The position numbers were made by a program, and so were the translations under genes. This document shows, piece by piece, positions 11,550 through 23,308 of a stretch of 64,000 bases of DNA. Below the pieces are notes generated by a model. That model ran no database searches. It was not told where the DNA came from and was given only the letters and a program-made list of their open reading frames with translations. Positions within the stretch are counted from its first letter, which is position 1. Every line of letters starts with the position of its first letter. This DNA comes from Undaria pinnatifida (taxonomy: Eukaryota > Sar > Phaeophyceae > Laminariales > Alariaceae): assembly GCA_012845835.1 (NCBI GenBank), contig JABAKD010000026.1:10788334-10852333 (forward strand). Reading direction: 5' to 3'.

Positions 11550-12110
11550 GTCCCCGCCCGGAACCACCAGGGTTCGGGAGAACGACGCGAATCCAAACCC
11601 GTGGTTTCTTGCCTCCGGTCGTTTTCGCGTGTTGGTGGGAACACGCGAGAATCTGATCTAACTGTACACGAAAATATCAAAAACCGAAGGTGGCAAAACG
11701 TCGGTAGCCTCCTTGGACATATGCGGGTCTACAATGTCCCCTTCTGGGAACACCAGTAGTCGCCGTTTTGGGCCTGTAGTGTCCCCGTGCGGGAGTGCCA
11801 GGTCTCGGGAGCAACATGCGACTCCGAACCCGCGGTTTCTCGCCTCGGCTCCTCCTCACTCGCTGGCGGAAATTCGTAAGAAGCCGCCTCGAAAAAGAGT
11901 CCAACACCAACAGTGCCGACCCGTCGATAGCTTCATTGGGCATTTGGGTTTGCGATGTCCTCCCCTGGGAACGCCAGTCCTTGGCATTTCAGCGCTGTAG
12001 AGTCCCCCTCACGAACACCATGCCTCGGGAGAACCACGCGAGTCCAACCCACGGTTTCTCGTGTCGTGGCCTCTTCGCTCTTTCGCGTATAATCGCGAGA
12101 CACTGATCTA
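11550..12110 (-). repeat. Tandem ~235 bp coding repeats before NADAR in element A
   Basis: About two and a half diverged units share plus-strand words such as GTCCCC, CGGGAGAACGACGCGA, CGGTTTCTCGCCTC and GGTAGCCTC. On the minus strand they translate into repeats of about 78 residues rich in Arg, Pro and Gly, with recurring LPRPG and REKPRVR-type strings. The same array occurs at 31460-32060 in element B. I do not recognise the fold. It may be a spacer between gag and the NADAR domain. Confidence 0.55.
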
Positions 12111-13050
12111 ACGGCGCCCGAAGGGACAAGGGCTCTGAGCTGTTGCTGCTTGACGGGAGGCGCGATTCTTTCGTAAAATTTCTGGGAATAGCGTCCAGCT
12201 GGTCAGGCTGGAGGCCATGGCGTCACCACTGGCCCGTTGCGCAGTGTCCGAAATTCTCCCCGTACCACTAAAGGCAGACGTAGCCTGAAGCACCCGGGTT
12301 AGAGTGCTAAAAGACGACGAAGGTCCCGTAGACCCTGTGGGCGTCTCCTGGAGCGGGACTCGGGCAGGTGGGAACGATGGTTTTACCCGAGGCGGCTTTT
12401 TTCCGTTAGGTCTCTTGGAGAAGGGAAACGAGGTAGCTAATCTTGTCGAATCCTCCTTCATGGAATAAAAAAGAACAGAGCGCCCGCTGTTATCCCGAGC
12501 AAACACCGAATCGAGCCTCGCAAAAGATCTCAGTGTTTTAGTGTTGGCCTTCCCACACCTCAAACCGACCGTCACCTCGTGGTCAGAAATAATGTTTGAC
12601 GGTCGGCAGCGCCTATCCTCAAACCGCCCGCCACCGCCGGGTCAGGGAGAGATGGGGATGAGCAAGTTTGCGTTAAATGGCGACGCGTCGTCACCGCAGC
12701 TATATTGCTGGGCGACGCGTACCCGGGGGGCAGCACGCAAAGCGCCGGCTCCCGTGCCATGGATGATGAGGATGGCGTTCGGAGCGCGTACCCCCATGGC
12801 TGAGTTAATGCCGCCGCTGAGGGAAACGGCGCTGGAACCGCGGTTCCTGTCCCCGAACTCAGACTATGACCGAGAGGAACGTCGCTGGAAGCACGCGTTT
12901 TGGCCATCCAAACATATCACCTGGCTGGAGGCAACCCCGCTCGAAGTGCTAGTTCCCAACGCCGGTACAAACTGTCAGCACACGACCTAGGAGCCCGTGG
13001 GCTCTTGACAGAGGCAATTTGTGCTGCGTTTTTAGACAGGCTAGCAACAA
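12108..13050 (-). pseudogene. Unrecognised conserved protein segment of element A (post-gag)
   Basis: The minus-strand frame 12575-12108 (155 codons) reads VGLRCGKANTKTLRSFARLD and is matched by 32622-32353 in element B, where VGLRCGKANTKAPRSFARLD appears. Upstream of it (13000-12950) YSHVVVCADS corresponds to YSHVVVRAAG in B. Conservation of frame between A and B suggests a real ancestral protein. I see no protease, reverse transcriptase or other family motif. It lies between the gag knuckle region and the tandem repeats. Confidence 0.5.
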
Positions 13051-15560
13051 GAACACGAGCGTCCTTTGAAAACAATAGAGATGTCCCCTACAGTATTGTC
13101 GACGGTGCCGCAACGCCGTCGACCTGTCGATCGCCGGTACAGAATATGCTAGGCTGGCGCAGCGGAGCATTTTCGCCCAGGTTGTGCGCGATTCCAAAGC
13201 GCATTCGGGGAGCAGGATCGGGGGAGAAAGAGGCGGGCGAGCGCGAGATACCACCATCGTGATCCGACGTGTGTGGTATTGTTGTGACAGTTGGCCTTGC
13301 TCTGTTCCCGGAGGTACCCTGGGGATTGACCTAAAAGATGGCGTCGGTATTTCTTGTTGTTCGAGCGATAAAATGTATCGTCTCGGCGGCAGCAGACCAT
13401 GCGTGTTTGTCAACGTCGGTGTGCGCCATTGTCGCCAAGCTGGCGAAGATCAGGGTTCAAGCAGCTACTCACAGTAATGGAAGGATACCTACAGCATGGT
13501 TGTCTTCGTGGCAGTTCAGGCAAAGCCCCCAGTCATCTCGGAGGGCATCAGCGTGACGTGAAAGGCAGCCGGTTTATGGGGAGGGTCGTCTGTCAAAAAC
13601 GAGGCAATAACGGCGAAACCTTCTGCATAATGATGCTCTTCTAGTGGCCAGCAGTTCGATGTGTAGTCAAGCCAAGGGTAGGATTAGTCATCGATGGGCA
13701 TGACAGTTGGATGATGGCTCGATCCCGCTGCCATGAAAGCGTCTAAGACGGCACTCGGCCCAGGCCGCACCCATGATCGGCGGGCCAGGACCCTGAAGGA
13801 GCGGATGACCGCGCTCCCGTCGAAGGAACATGCGGCGAAAAAAACGATTCGCCGTTGAATGCAGGTGTCTTATTATGCGCTTAGTTACTAAAAGCCCGCT
13901 ATAATGCATGCAGTAAGGCGTATGGCCGGGGGTCCGTTGTCGTTGAACCAGGGTACACCGCAGGCATGGGAGGTGGAAATTGCTCATTCGCCCCCACCCG
14001 AACCACGTCCAACACCACATCTGTCCCCGGAGACAAAACACGCTCACTCCCCGTAGTGGTCGGCAAAAATACCAGAAACTCCCGATTGAAACCAGAAAAA
14101 GGCGTGCCGTTACACATTCCAATGGTATGAAGCTCAGTGTAGCTGTCGTCCGGGTCAACCCCGTCGAAGTTCTTCATCAGCGGACGCAACAGAAGGCTGA
14201 AAGGCTCAGGCCCAGATGCTACTCCTGCCATGGCTCTTCACATATCTTCCCTGCTACCACGGTCACCTCGCCGTGGTCCGTGGTGGAGGCCAAAGACGAT
14301 CGGGGGAAGGTTGACGAGACGTCCCACGCTCAACGTCCTCTAGCGCCGTTCTTACGTCCTCTACTGCCTCCACCAGAGCTGTGGCCACTGCTCCGGTTGT
14401 TGCAACAAACGTTGCCCCACGCCCTGAGCCACCACCGGCACCCGTCGCGGTTCGCGCGCCTCCACCACCGATGTCACCCCCGCGGTGGTGGTGGGGGTCG
14501 CTAACCCGACTCTTTTTGCCGCCACCCCCATGCGTGCGGTCCTCACTGTCGCAGCCGTTCCTTCGTCGATGTTTCCCCCGGTTGCGTTCCGAACAGTTAT
14601 CTTCCGGGGTTCGGTCAGATAACGGGGTCGGGGGCCTCGTCATGGGCCATCAGCAGGGCCTTGACGAGGGCAAGAGTCGGGGTGGCTCTCCCCTGTCCGT
14701 CATAGGACGTACAACCCATGCAAGAGTCCACGCCACTTTCACTGAAAGGGCGTCCGCCGCCCCCGACGCCGCCCTATCCGACGTGAGGATGGCAAATGCC
14801 GTGTCCACCACCGCGGTCGCCAGCGCTGGGGATAACTCTACCCTCGGTGCAGATGCCATACACGCGACGCTGCCCTTGAAAAAGGCGTCGTCCCCGGGTC
14901 TCGATCGCTAGGATGCGACACCCTGCGGACGCGTAGAAGCCGAGGCGGCCGCGGTAGCTTCACTGTCGCAGCTGACGTACCTCATTGAGCGAGGGCGTGT
15001 TACGCCCTCTTCGCTACCAGGGACGCGTCTCGCGCAGCGGCCTTCGCCTGCTCGGTATCTTTGTCAAACCGACGTCGGCGGGCTTCACGCCGTAGAATCG
15101 TTGGGTTGTCGTCGTCAAACGCCCGCTGGGCCCGCCGCCGCATATGCCAAGCCCGAGGCGCCGGCATGGGCGCCCCGGTCAGCTCTACGGGCGGCGCTCT
15201 GTCGAGCGCGGAGAGTCCAGTTGGCGGCGATGGTGCCCGGTCGACCTCGGAGAGGAGGCAGCTGGTGGCGCTTGTCCGGGGCTGGAGAGATCTGGCGTTG
15301 ATACACCCTCGAGTCCGGTGGAGATTGGTCCGTCTTCTTCTCTTCGCGAACGGGCGACTCGACCGTCTTGGTTGATGGATCCGGGTGATGGTATGGTGCT
15401 CCGGTTCCTGTCTCGTTACCAAAACCCGCCTCCGGTGGTTCCCCCTGTCTCGAGTCGCGGGATCTCGAGCGAGCTCTCCCTGTCTCGTGGGCATCCCGGT
15501 TGGGGCGCGTAAAAGACCTCACCCTGCCCCGAATAGAACGCTTCCTCAATGGTAGACAAG
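13050..15560 (-). pseudogene. Gag-like polyprotein of element A
   Basis: Reading right to left: a charged N-terminal region with a helical, Arg/Glu-rich stretch (about 15130-15010, RREARRRRFDKDTEQ), a Gly-rich low-complexity stretch (14550-14380), then a capsid-like segment (14231-13899) with TGSERVLSPGTDVV, the conserved MPAVYPG and LHALW. Next comes a knuckle at about 13510-13480 reading CLNCHEDNHAVGIL, i.e. CX2CX4HX4 with the last Cys lost. It is followed by a region matching LNPxLGQ...WQ...M in elements B and E. The MP.LYPG block and the knuckle order are shared by all three elements. Several frameshifts split it. It should have formed the particle of the retroelement; no intact copy is present. 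Confidence 0.65.
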
Positions 15561-15889
15561 TTGTTTTTTTTTGGGGGGGGAGAGCAGCGGAAGGGGAACG
15601 TGTGAAGGAAGGTGGCGGGATGGCAACGACGTCTAAAGAAGTTTTGGAGGCATATGTCTGCAAGTAGCGGTAATATCTGTTTGCCAGCAAGCAGCAAGAT
15701 ATGGGCCTCGACTCCGTCCAGCACCATTGATGGTAGTAGCCATGACAACGAGCAGACAGCTGTAGGAAGTGTACTATCCACCAAATACGCAACATGATAG
15801 CAGCGCCCAGTCTGACCGTTGGATATACGAGAAACGAACGCCTGCACGAACTGCAGTAAAATGAGCAAAACGTAGGAAGCACTGACCCT

Positions 15890-18000
15890 CACCGCAGTGC
15901 AGGGGGTGCAACGCAGGAAAGGTACGTCTGCACCCATCGCACTAAAACAGGCAGCGTTTAACCCAGGCGGGGGGGTAATACAGCAATACGTCGCCCAAAA
16001 CGCCGACGCTCATCGCACCGAAACAGGCTGCATTTGACCTTGGTGCAGTGCAGGGGATAGCACGTTAAAGAGTCGCAGAAGACGCCCACGCCCATCTGAC
16101 CAAAACTGGCAGCATTTAACCTAGGTGCGGTGAAGGGGGGCAGCACAGTAAAGAGTCGCGTAGCACGTCGACGCTCATCGCACTCTAATAGGCAGAATTT
16201 AAACTAGTTGCGGTGTAGGTGGTAGCACAGTAAAGGGTCGCCCAACACGCCTACGCTCATCGCACCGAAACAGGGAGCATTTACTCTAGGTGCAGTTTAG
16301 GGGGGAAACACAGTAAAGGGTCGCCAACACGCAGACGCTCATTGCACCAAAACGGGCAGCATTTACCCTTGGTGCTGTATAGGGGGGGGGTACTGTATAG
16401 AGGAGGGGGGTAGCACAGTGTTTGGTTGCACAAGAAACGCACCCATCGCACCGAAACATGCAGCATATACCGTAGGTGCTGGGTAGGGAGGGGGTGGGTA
16501 GCACAATGAAGGGTTGCGCAAGAAGCCCACCCATCGCACCAAACATGCAGCATTTATCCTAGGTGCTGTGCAGGGGGGGGGGGTAGCACAATGAATGGTT
16601 GCACAAAACGTCCACCTATCGCACCAGATCAAGCAGCATGTATCCTGCGTGCTGTGTAGGGGGGGGATAGCACAGTGAACGGTTGCACAAGAGGCCCACC
16701 CATCGCACCAAAACATGCAGCATTTACTTTAGGTGCTCTGTAGGGGGGGTAGAGCAGTGAATGGTTGCACAAGAAGCCCACCCATCGCACCAAAATATGC
16801 AGCATATCCCGTAAGTGCTGTGTAGGGGACGGGGGTAGCACAGTGAAGGCGTGCACAAGGAGCCCACCCATCGCACCAAAATATGCAGCATTTACCCTTG
16901 GACCAGCGTAGGGGGGGGTAGCACAGGAAAGTGTTGCACAAGAAGCCCAGGCATCGAAATAAAACATTCAGCATTAACCCTAGGTGCTGTGTTGTGAGGG
17001 TAGCACAATGGAGGATCGCACAGCTAGCTGCATAAAAACGGGCAGTATCAGTCCCAACAGTAGTGTAGGGGGGGTTGCCCAGTAGAGGATAGCACAGCCA
17101 CCCATAATAAAATCGGGCAGCAACTGCCCCAGCAGTAGTATAGCGGACGGTAAGACAGTAGAGGATCGCGCCGCCAACCGTATAAAAAACGGGCAGCATC
17201 TGCCTTAGCACAGTACAGGATCGCACAGTTAACTGTTTAAAAAACGGGCAACATCGGCCGTAACAGTAGTGCAGGGGTGGAAAGCATAGTAGAGGATTGC
17301 GCAGCCAACCGTATGAAAAACGGGCAGCATCGGCCCCAACAGTAGTGTATGGGGGTGTAGCACATAAGAGGGTAGCACATATACCAACCAGAGGACAAGG
17401 TCAGTGCAACGCGCGAACAAAGTAGGTTTCTCACCGACGGCACTATTGGGGGACGGTCGCGCCTACAGTAGTGCTGCTCGCTGCATTATCGTTGCTCTGC
17501 CCATAGGTACCGACAAAACCAACCGTACGAACATGGGCAGTATAACCAGCGAACAAGGCAGTTTCCCCACCGTCCGCACTGTAAGGGGACGACCACGCAT
17601 ACAGTAGTACTGATTGCTGTAGTGTCGAAGCTGTGTTAACAGGAAACGGCAATTCCAACCGCACCAAGATGTGTAGCGTAGAGTCCGAACAAGGCAGTTC
17701 CCCCACCGACCGCACTATAGAGGGACGGTCGGGCCTACAGTAGTGATGATTGAAGCAATATTTCTCCTGTGTCCGCGGGTGACGACAACACCAACCGCCT
17801 TTAAAAGGATAGTATAACACCAAGACCAGCTGTAGAAAAGGTGTGTACGTCCGCAGCCTGGTAGAAACGCTGTTTTCCCCCAAGTGCAGCATCAAACGGG
17901 CTGATCCCCACTTGCACGATTAATAGCTGTAAAGCGCAGTATCTCCGCGAACTGTAGTATACACTCTGTAACGGGCAATAGCTGTGCTAACATGTATGTT
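15890..18000. repeat. Tandem array in the 5' leader of element A
   Basis: Units of about 80-86 bases fill 15.9-16.99 kb, each with CATCGCACCAAAACA, GCAGCATTTACC, TAGGTGCTGTGTAGGGGGG and AGCACAGTGAA. From 16.99 to 17.4 kb a related unit of about 75 bases carries ACGGGCAGCATC and CAACAGTAGTGTAGG. From 17.4 to 17.9 kb longer units share CCCCACCGACCGCACTATA and GCCTACAGTAGT. The array lies between the 5' LTR and gag. Element B has a shorter version (35715-36470). G-runs in each unit vary in length. Confidence 0.85.
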
Positions 18001-19467
18001 CAGAACAAACTAAATGGCAGCGTAGACCCTAGCATCATCGTGCCGTACAGCACAGTACTAACAGTCAGTGGAAAACAACATATCAGCTTGAAAAAATCCG
18101 TATCCACACCGGCCGCACTATGAAGAGGCGGTTACGTCGACGGTAGTGCAGCGTGCCGCACGATCACGGCTGCGCCCATAATGTAAGCGCTATTAACACT
18201 CGGGTACCCATGAAAGGTGGGAAAAATAGGGCATCGCACACGCCGACAGTTTTTCGCCAAAAAACGCCAGTACATAAACTTAGCACTAAGTTTAAGTTCT
18301 TGTCACGGGAGGCCCAAGATGAAAAGTCCCTCGAATCGAACTTGCAAGGAGCACTCGCACAGCAGCGGGACGCGTCAAAGCGGCAGCAGTGTAGCTCTTG
18401 ACGCTGTCCAGTGAAGGCGTGAGCTATGTGCTGAATGGGCGGGGGCAAAGTAGGCGGCTCGGCTGCTGTGTAGTGACTTCTACAGCAGAAAATCCGTGCT
18501 GTACTGCTTTCGTTGGTAGCCCTGCCAACATGATGGTGGTTGAAGCTACGTTACGCAATGATCGATCGCTGTTGATAGCGAAGATCGAGGAGGGGTCCGG
18601 GTTGCGACAAATTGGTAGCTGTACTATTTTCAGGACAAAGGTAGGCACAGTTTCTCCGTCGCGAAAGACAGATCGATACGTATACTGAGATCCATATGAT
18701 AACGCGTGTACTGGAAAAAATCGCCAACGACAACGCCCAAGCATTTCACGAGCGCTGCCTGTTATTTCCCGAGGAGGACTACAAAGAAGGAGCCCCGACC
18801 TGAGCTCTTACACCGTGGTGCCTTTAGACCAAGACGGTCCCGCGAAGGTCGGTTTGGCTCCGTCAGCAAAGGAGTACCAAGGCCGATAGGCTCTCTCAAC
18901 AAGCCAGGTCCTCGTCACTGTTCCGTCTAAGGATTGATTAAAGTATTATTTTCCGTGACGCGTCGTGCATACGCCTCAGCCCCGAAGCGCTGAAAAGTAA
19001 AGTGCAGGTCGACGGGACATATTGGGGCTTGTGCCGGCAGGTCGCGGAGAAGTGCTGTGCAACATGCCGGCTAAGCGCAGAGCAAACAAGTCTGAAGGGT
19101 GGGGCTTGGGCAGCTCCGCTGCGGAGTGGTCCATAGGTTGCAGTTGGCGCATGGGCGGGGAACTGATGCTACCAAAAGCTGAGGAGAGGATTGTGCTCCG
19201 AAGAGCAGTGTAGTCCGCACGTAGTCGGAAGATGTCATCCGTGTGGTACGTGCTCGGCGACCAACAGGAGAGGCCCCTGTCATCTCGCTGCTGTTGTGGT
19301 CGCCGTTGGAGGAGGAAGGGCGCTCTCTTCATTGAGAAGCCACCCGTGAAGAAAAAGGGATTGTGGGCACGATGGAAATCAAAAGCAAAATCCCCACGAA
19401 TACAGCTACAGGAGAGATTGGAGGAATGCTGCCACACTAGCAAGTCAAGCCAAAGACGACGCCATAT
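18000..19467 (-). other. 5' leader of element A between LTR and array
   Basis: This interval aligns with 43700-45103 of element B, for example at CCGCACTAT, GGGCATC and GTTCTTGTCACGGGA. On the minus strand a short frame (19283-19071) reads RARTTRMTSSDYVRTTLLFG and is matched in B (45041-44697) by RARTTRTTPFDHVRTILLFG, so a small leader ORF is possible. Just inside the LTR the minus strand reads ATATGGCGTCGTC, whose TGG could be the start of a tRNA primer site; this is weak because B differs there. Confidence 0.5.
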
Positions 19468-19735
19468 TGTAGGGGTGTAGGATGGGGACACAGAGTGTCC
19501 CCTGCAGGTCTGCCAATTGAACAGGTCCTCGGAGAGTCCTCACTTTCTTAGCCTTCGCAGAGACGCAGCTATATTACATTCCACCAGAGCCCCGGATGGC
19601 GTTTGAGATCGTAGGCACGTGCTCCGATCTATTTCCTGAATTTCCCGAATATATAACACCAACCTTATCATACGAAACTCACCCAAAATATCTCAATACG
19701 GATAGTCACAGACCTTTCGAGGCCGTATCTTGACA
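19468..19735 (-). repeat. 5' LTR of element A
   Basis: It is 268 bases on the plus strand, starting TGTAGGGG and ending TATCTTGACA. It has TG...CA ends and is followed by TGGG, the same four bases that precede the other LTR. An AT-rich GAATATATAACACC stretch near 19648 could hold promoter or end-of-transcript signals. Confidence 0.75.
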
Positions 19736-21600
19736 TGGGTGGGTCGTGATATCATGCTGCCGTTGGGTGAGTCGTGATGTCATACTATACCTATTGTTGC
19801 AATGGAGGCCATGCGTTGCGGCAAGGCGTCGCAAAACATTGCACGTGTACGATATCGCTCATCCCGAGCAGCTGAATGACCCTTGCTGGTACCTATCACG
19901 TTTTCGCGGTGGGGTACAGATTTAAACTTCAGAGACGTGTACGTGCACGATAAATTTCATGTGTGGCAAAGTGAACGAGTGGTTCCTCATGCCGACTGCT
20001 GGGTGGGAGATAATGTTCACTGCCAAAGAGTCGTACGCGCAAGATAAATATCATGTGGAATAATGAACGAGTGATTCCCCATGCGCAACTGCTAGGTGAG
20101 GGATAACCTTACAGCAAAACCATCGACACGAGTGTCTTGAGCGCAAATTCCAGTATATAATATGACAACATGAATGAATGACTTCCCTCCCGCATTGGTG
20201 AGTGGGAGAAACCTTCACAGCCAAACGCTCGAGAGGTCTTGAACGTAGTCACTTGTAGATAGTCAACCGCAAGGGCAGAAATTGCGCCTTGTGGTGGGGC
20301 GAAAAAATGTGAATGGCATAATTCACAGATCGCGAAAAGGCGGACAAAAACAAAAAACTTACAGCTCTAAAATGCGTCTGGGTATAGTGAAAGTGTATAT
20401 TCTGGCTGGTCACCTCTCGTGTGGTCGCGATGGGGCACAGAATGGTTCGGAATGGTCACATAGTTTATTCTCCTGAGTAGCAGTACGTGTCTGCTTGATT
20501 TTAACAGCTGCGCAGTGTCACTAGATAAACGTGCTGGTACCTCGCACCTGGTTGCGATGGGGCGCAGGTTTTAATTCCAGATCGACGTGTCCAGGCACGA
20601 TAAATGTTACGTGGCATAATGAACGAGTGACTCCCCATGCGGATTTCTGGGTGAGAGAAAATCTTCACCGCCAAACCATCAACTCGAGGACCCAGGCTAC
20701 GGTAGAGGGGTCCCCTTCTGGGCCTTTTATTTCAGTGGCTAGGGGTCACTCGCGCGAGTAACCCCTTTGTTCCTATGCAATCTTACGTTTTCTGTATGTT
20801 TTACATTGATGAAATCAATCCGCAATGCAAAGGTGATCTAAGCTGCGGCAAACGAAGTTCCTAAACCATCTTCATCCCTAGGGTACAGAGCTACTCGTGC
20901 GAGTGGCTCAAACACACCAGTGAAAATGGGGGTACCCCCCCTACCGTAGCCTTGGTCCGAGGGGTCTTGAGCGCGAATACAAGAATGTAACACGGCAATG
21001 TGAATGAATAACCTCCCACGCGCATTGTTGGGTGAGAGAAAACCTTCCCAGATAAAAGCTCGAGATATCGTGAACGCGGATACTTGTAGATAGTCAACCC
21101 TACGGGCAGAAGTTGAGTGTTGTTGTTGGGTAAACGAAAGTGCGTGGCATAACTTATAGGTCGCGGCAAGGAGAAATATGATATATAAACACTTACAGCG
21201 CTAAACTCCGGCTGGGTATAGAGGAAACTGTATATTCTCTGGCTGATCACCTCTCGTGAGATCGCGATGGGGCACATATTATTTCAGTACGATCATATAG
21301 TTTTGTCTGCTGAATAGCAGTACGCTCATGCTTGATATTAATAGCTGTACGGTGTCACTGGAAAATTTTGCATGTACCTTTTACGTGGTAGCGATGGGGC
21401 GCAGAACGATATATGTTCACACTGTTTCCTATCTGAACAGCGTTGAAGAAACGAAAGGGCATACGTCCAAAAATGTTATAAACTATTCTCGACCCGTACA
21501 GCAGCGGAGCAGGTACATGTATACATGTGGATGTCGACGTCGTGGCAAGACGACGGTGAAATAGCAGTACCGTTGCATTTCTCGATATGGTTAACCATGT
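19736..21600. repeat. Degenerate satellite-like repeats
   Basis: Words such as AATGAACGAGTGA followed by TCCCCATGC recur at about 19971, 20060, 20171, 20619 and 21000. A longer block (20110-20560) with CACTTGTAGATAGTCAACC, GTATATTCTCTGGCTG and GCGATGGGGCAC returns at 20960-21400. The MITE at 20691-20956 sits between these blocks. No coding potential is seen. Confidence 0.65.
20691..20956. mobile_element. MITE, family 2
   Basis: The ends read CAGGCTACGGTAGAGGGGTCCCC and, inverted, GGGGGTACCCCCCCTACCGTAGCCTTG. Two inner palindromes (GGTCACTCGCGCGAGTAACC and ACTCGTGCGAGT) lie near the ends. It interrupts the satellite. The uninterrupted unit near 20118 reads ATCGACACGAG then TGTCTTGAGCGC, while the flanks here read ATCAACTCGAGGA and CCGAGGGGTCTTGAGCGC. 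That indicates a short duplication (about CGAGG plus a base). No transposase is encoded. Confidence 0.7.
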
Positions 21601-21863
21601 ATTGGTGGTAATGGTCGTCAGGTAGGAAGTACAAGAATTATTGCGGATACCCCTGGCGTGGTTGTGATGGGGCGCAAAATTATATGATATTCTGAGTCGA
21701 ATGGACTGACTTCCTCTCTGAAACACCAGTTCGCAAACAAGGCAGTGGCAGGAATCGAGCAAATTGCCTGATAAGCAAAAGAGTACATACACGGCTATGA
21801 TATGCGTGTGTTCCCATGCTGGCTGCTTGACCGAAAATAACCAACACTGCGTTTGTTTCCACA

Positions 21864-22190
21864 ATGAACGGCAAGTCGAGTGATGCGAGAATCCGGTCCG
21901 GTGGTGCTAGCGGCATCACGGGCGAACTTTCAGTCCGTCAAGCTGAATACGATGTTCACCGCGAGGCGGTCAACAATCGGCTTGACACGATCGAGGCCGG
22001 TGTGCGGAGAACGGGGGGCGGCTCGAAAAGATTGAGGACAGTACCACCGTCAACGGGGGGCGACTCGAAACGATTGAGGACATGCTCGGGCACCTTCAGA
22101 ACGTACTGGATGACATCCATGCCAATCAAGAATCTGACCAGCTGAACAGTGACCAAGGTCAGCAAAACGGCGGCTTCCGCACGCAATAGC
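21864..22190 (+). pseudogene. Coiled-coil ORF at the 5' side of YR element C
   Basis: The frame opens MNGKSSDARIRSGG and continues NNRLDTIEAG. After a one-base shift near 22010 it reads GRLEKIEDSTTVNGGRLETI then LQNVLDDIHA, ending at a stop at 22188-22190. The repeated RLExIED pattern suggests a coiled coil. It is 14 bases upstream of the next ORF of the element. I do not know its role; small coiled-coil proteins are common as particle or assembly components of mobile elements. No equivalent was found in copy D. Confidence 0.45.
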
Positions 22191-22204
22191 ATGTCGGATA
22201 GGTT

Positions 22205-23141
22205 ATGGCTGAAGGAGGGGATCACAGCTTAGAAGAACCCAACCTTTTAGTGTTTCGAATCATTTGTGGTGAGAAGCCAAAGGTGTGTGACTTATCGAGG
22301 GTTCAGCTGCAAAGGGTATTTAAGAATACCGCCCTAGCATTGTCTGCGGTTGTGGAACAGCTCAACCTTTTGGCGGGGCTTAATGCCACCCCGTTTATTC
22401 CGCGTGGGGCGGAGGCGGGCACTGCTGGCACCATCGACATCGCAAAGCTGGTCGCCATTCTGGCAAAGGTGTTGGTTCTCGTCATCGGACGGGACACTAC
22501 TTCGTTGGGGAGAAAGGCGCGGGTGGAGAAACTACGCGCTGAATTCCAGGATGGTGTCTACATGGTGACATCACACGGCGAAACAAACCTTCAAGTGATT
22601 CAATTGCCGGTCTACAAGGCGAGGAAAGCCCCTTTATCAAGAACGATATCGAGGATTGCTCGACCGCGGTTCGCGACGCGGCTCTATCGGCTAAGTCTAA
22701 CAACTGGCACGAGCCACCTGGGATCGACGAAATGCCAGGAGTGGTGATTCCCACTTGGGCGAAGATTGGCGCCTACAATGACGCGGGTGGTAGGCTGGAG
22801 CACGGTGAAATTCACAAGGAACTGGTCGTACCTTGTGAACAGGGAAGGCGTGCGGTCAAACGTGCGCGCAGGGATGACGGCCCCTCTCAGCTTCCGTGTT
22901 TCGGAAGGGCTTCCCGGTGGGGATGCCGTTTCGAGCGAAATGGAGGTCCGTACAAGAACCGCCACGATCGGCCGACAGATTCCGGGAACAGCAGGAAAGC
23001 GGAGGAGGCGCAAGTGGGGCCGCACATAAGAAGCCCAAGGCTGACGTTCGCACGTTACCAAGCGCCTCCGCGTCGGGTGACGGAGACGGGAGCGGAAAAG
23101 GTGGAAGCTCTGCTCAACCGTCCAAGGGTGACGACGAATAG
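22205..23141 (+). pseudogene. ORF1 of YR element C
   Basis: It opens MAEGGDHSLEEPNLL and is frameshifted near 22600. Later it reads FIKNDIEDCSTAVRDAAL and GVVIPTWAKI. These align with MATVIDADMKEYRQRLFAAA and GVEFPTWLAW in ORF1 of element D. Near 22890-22960 CFGRASRWGCRFER is suggestive of a damaged CCCH finger. The C-terminus, in another frame, is Ser/Gly/Lys-rich and ends KGDDE. It resembles a gag-like or nucleic-acid-binding ORF1 by position only. Confidence 0.5.
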
Positions 23142-23308
23142 TGGTGCGGGCTCCGTCAGCTGGCGGGGTCAACTTCGGCAACCGAACGAGGTAGGGTTTC
23201 AGCGGATGACGCGCAGGTTGTACGGCGGAGATTGGCGTCGGTTTCTCAACCAGGAGCAGAACTTGGGGCAGGCGGGCGCAGATCTTTGATGAGCAAGTTT
23301 GGGCACCA

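Larger units (their letters stand above)
8206..19735 (-). mobile_element. LTR retrotransposon A carrying a NADAR domain (11.5 kb)
   Basis: Two direct LTRs bound this element, at 8206-8470 and 19468-19735, and TGGG lies immediately outside both. On the minus strand from right to left: 5' LTR, 1.35 kb leader, 2.1 kb tandem array, gag-like region (15.6-13.0 kb), tandem ~235 bp coding repeats (12.1-11.5 kb), NADAR domain (11.45-11.0 kb), integrase tail with chromodomain (10.8-9.4 kb), a 226 bp tandem duplication, 3' LTR. Every coding block has stops and frameshifts. No reverse transcriptase or RNase H core is visible. It is collinear over most of its length with element B. Judged by eye the LTRs match at roughly four positions in five, so the insertion is old. 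Confidence 0.75.

Noticed and set aside
13980-14911. Plus-strand frames of 174-176 codons, including a CYSCHGSSH string that looks like a zinc knuckle
   Set aside because: They oppose the minus-strand gag of element A. The corresponding plus-strand string in element B keeps CxxC but not the rest of the knuckle, and the minus strand has the motifs conserved in three elements.
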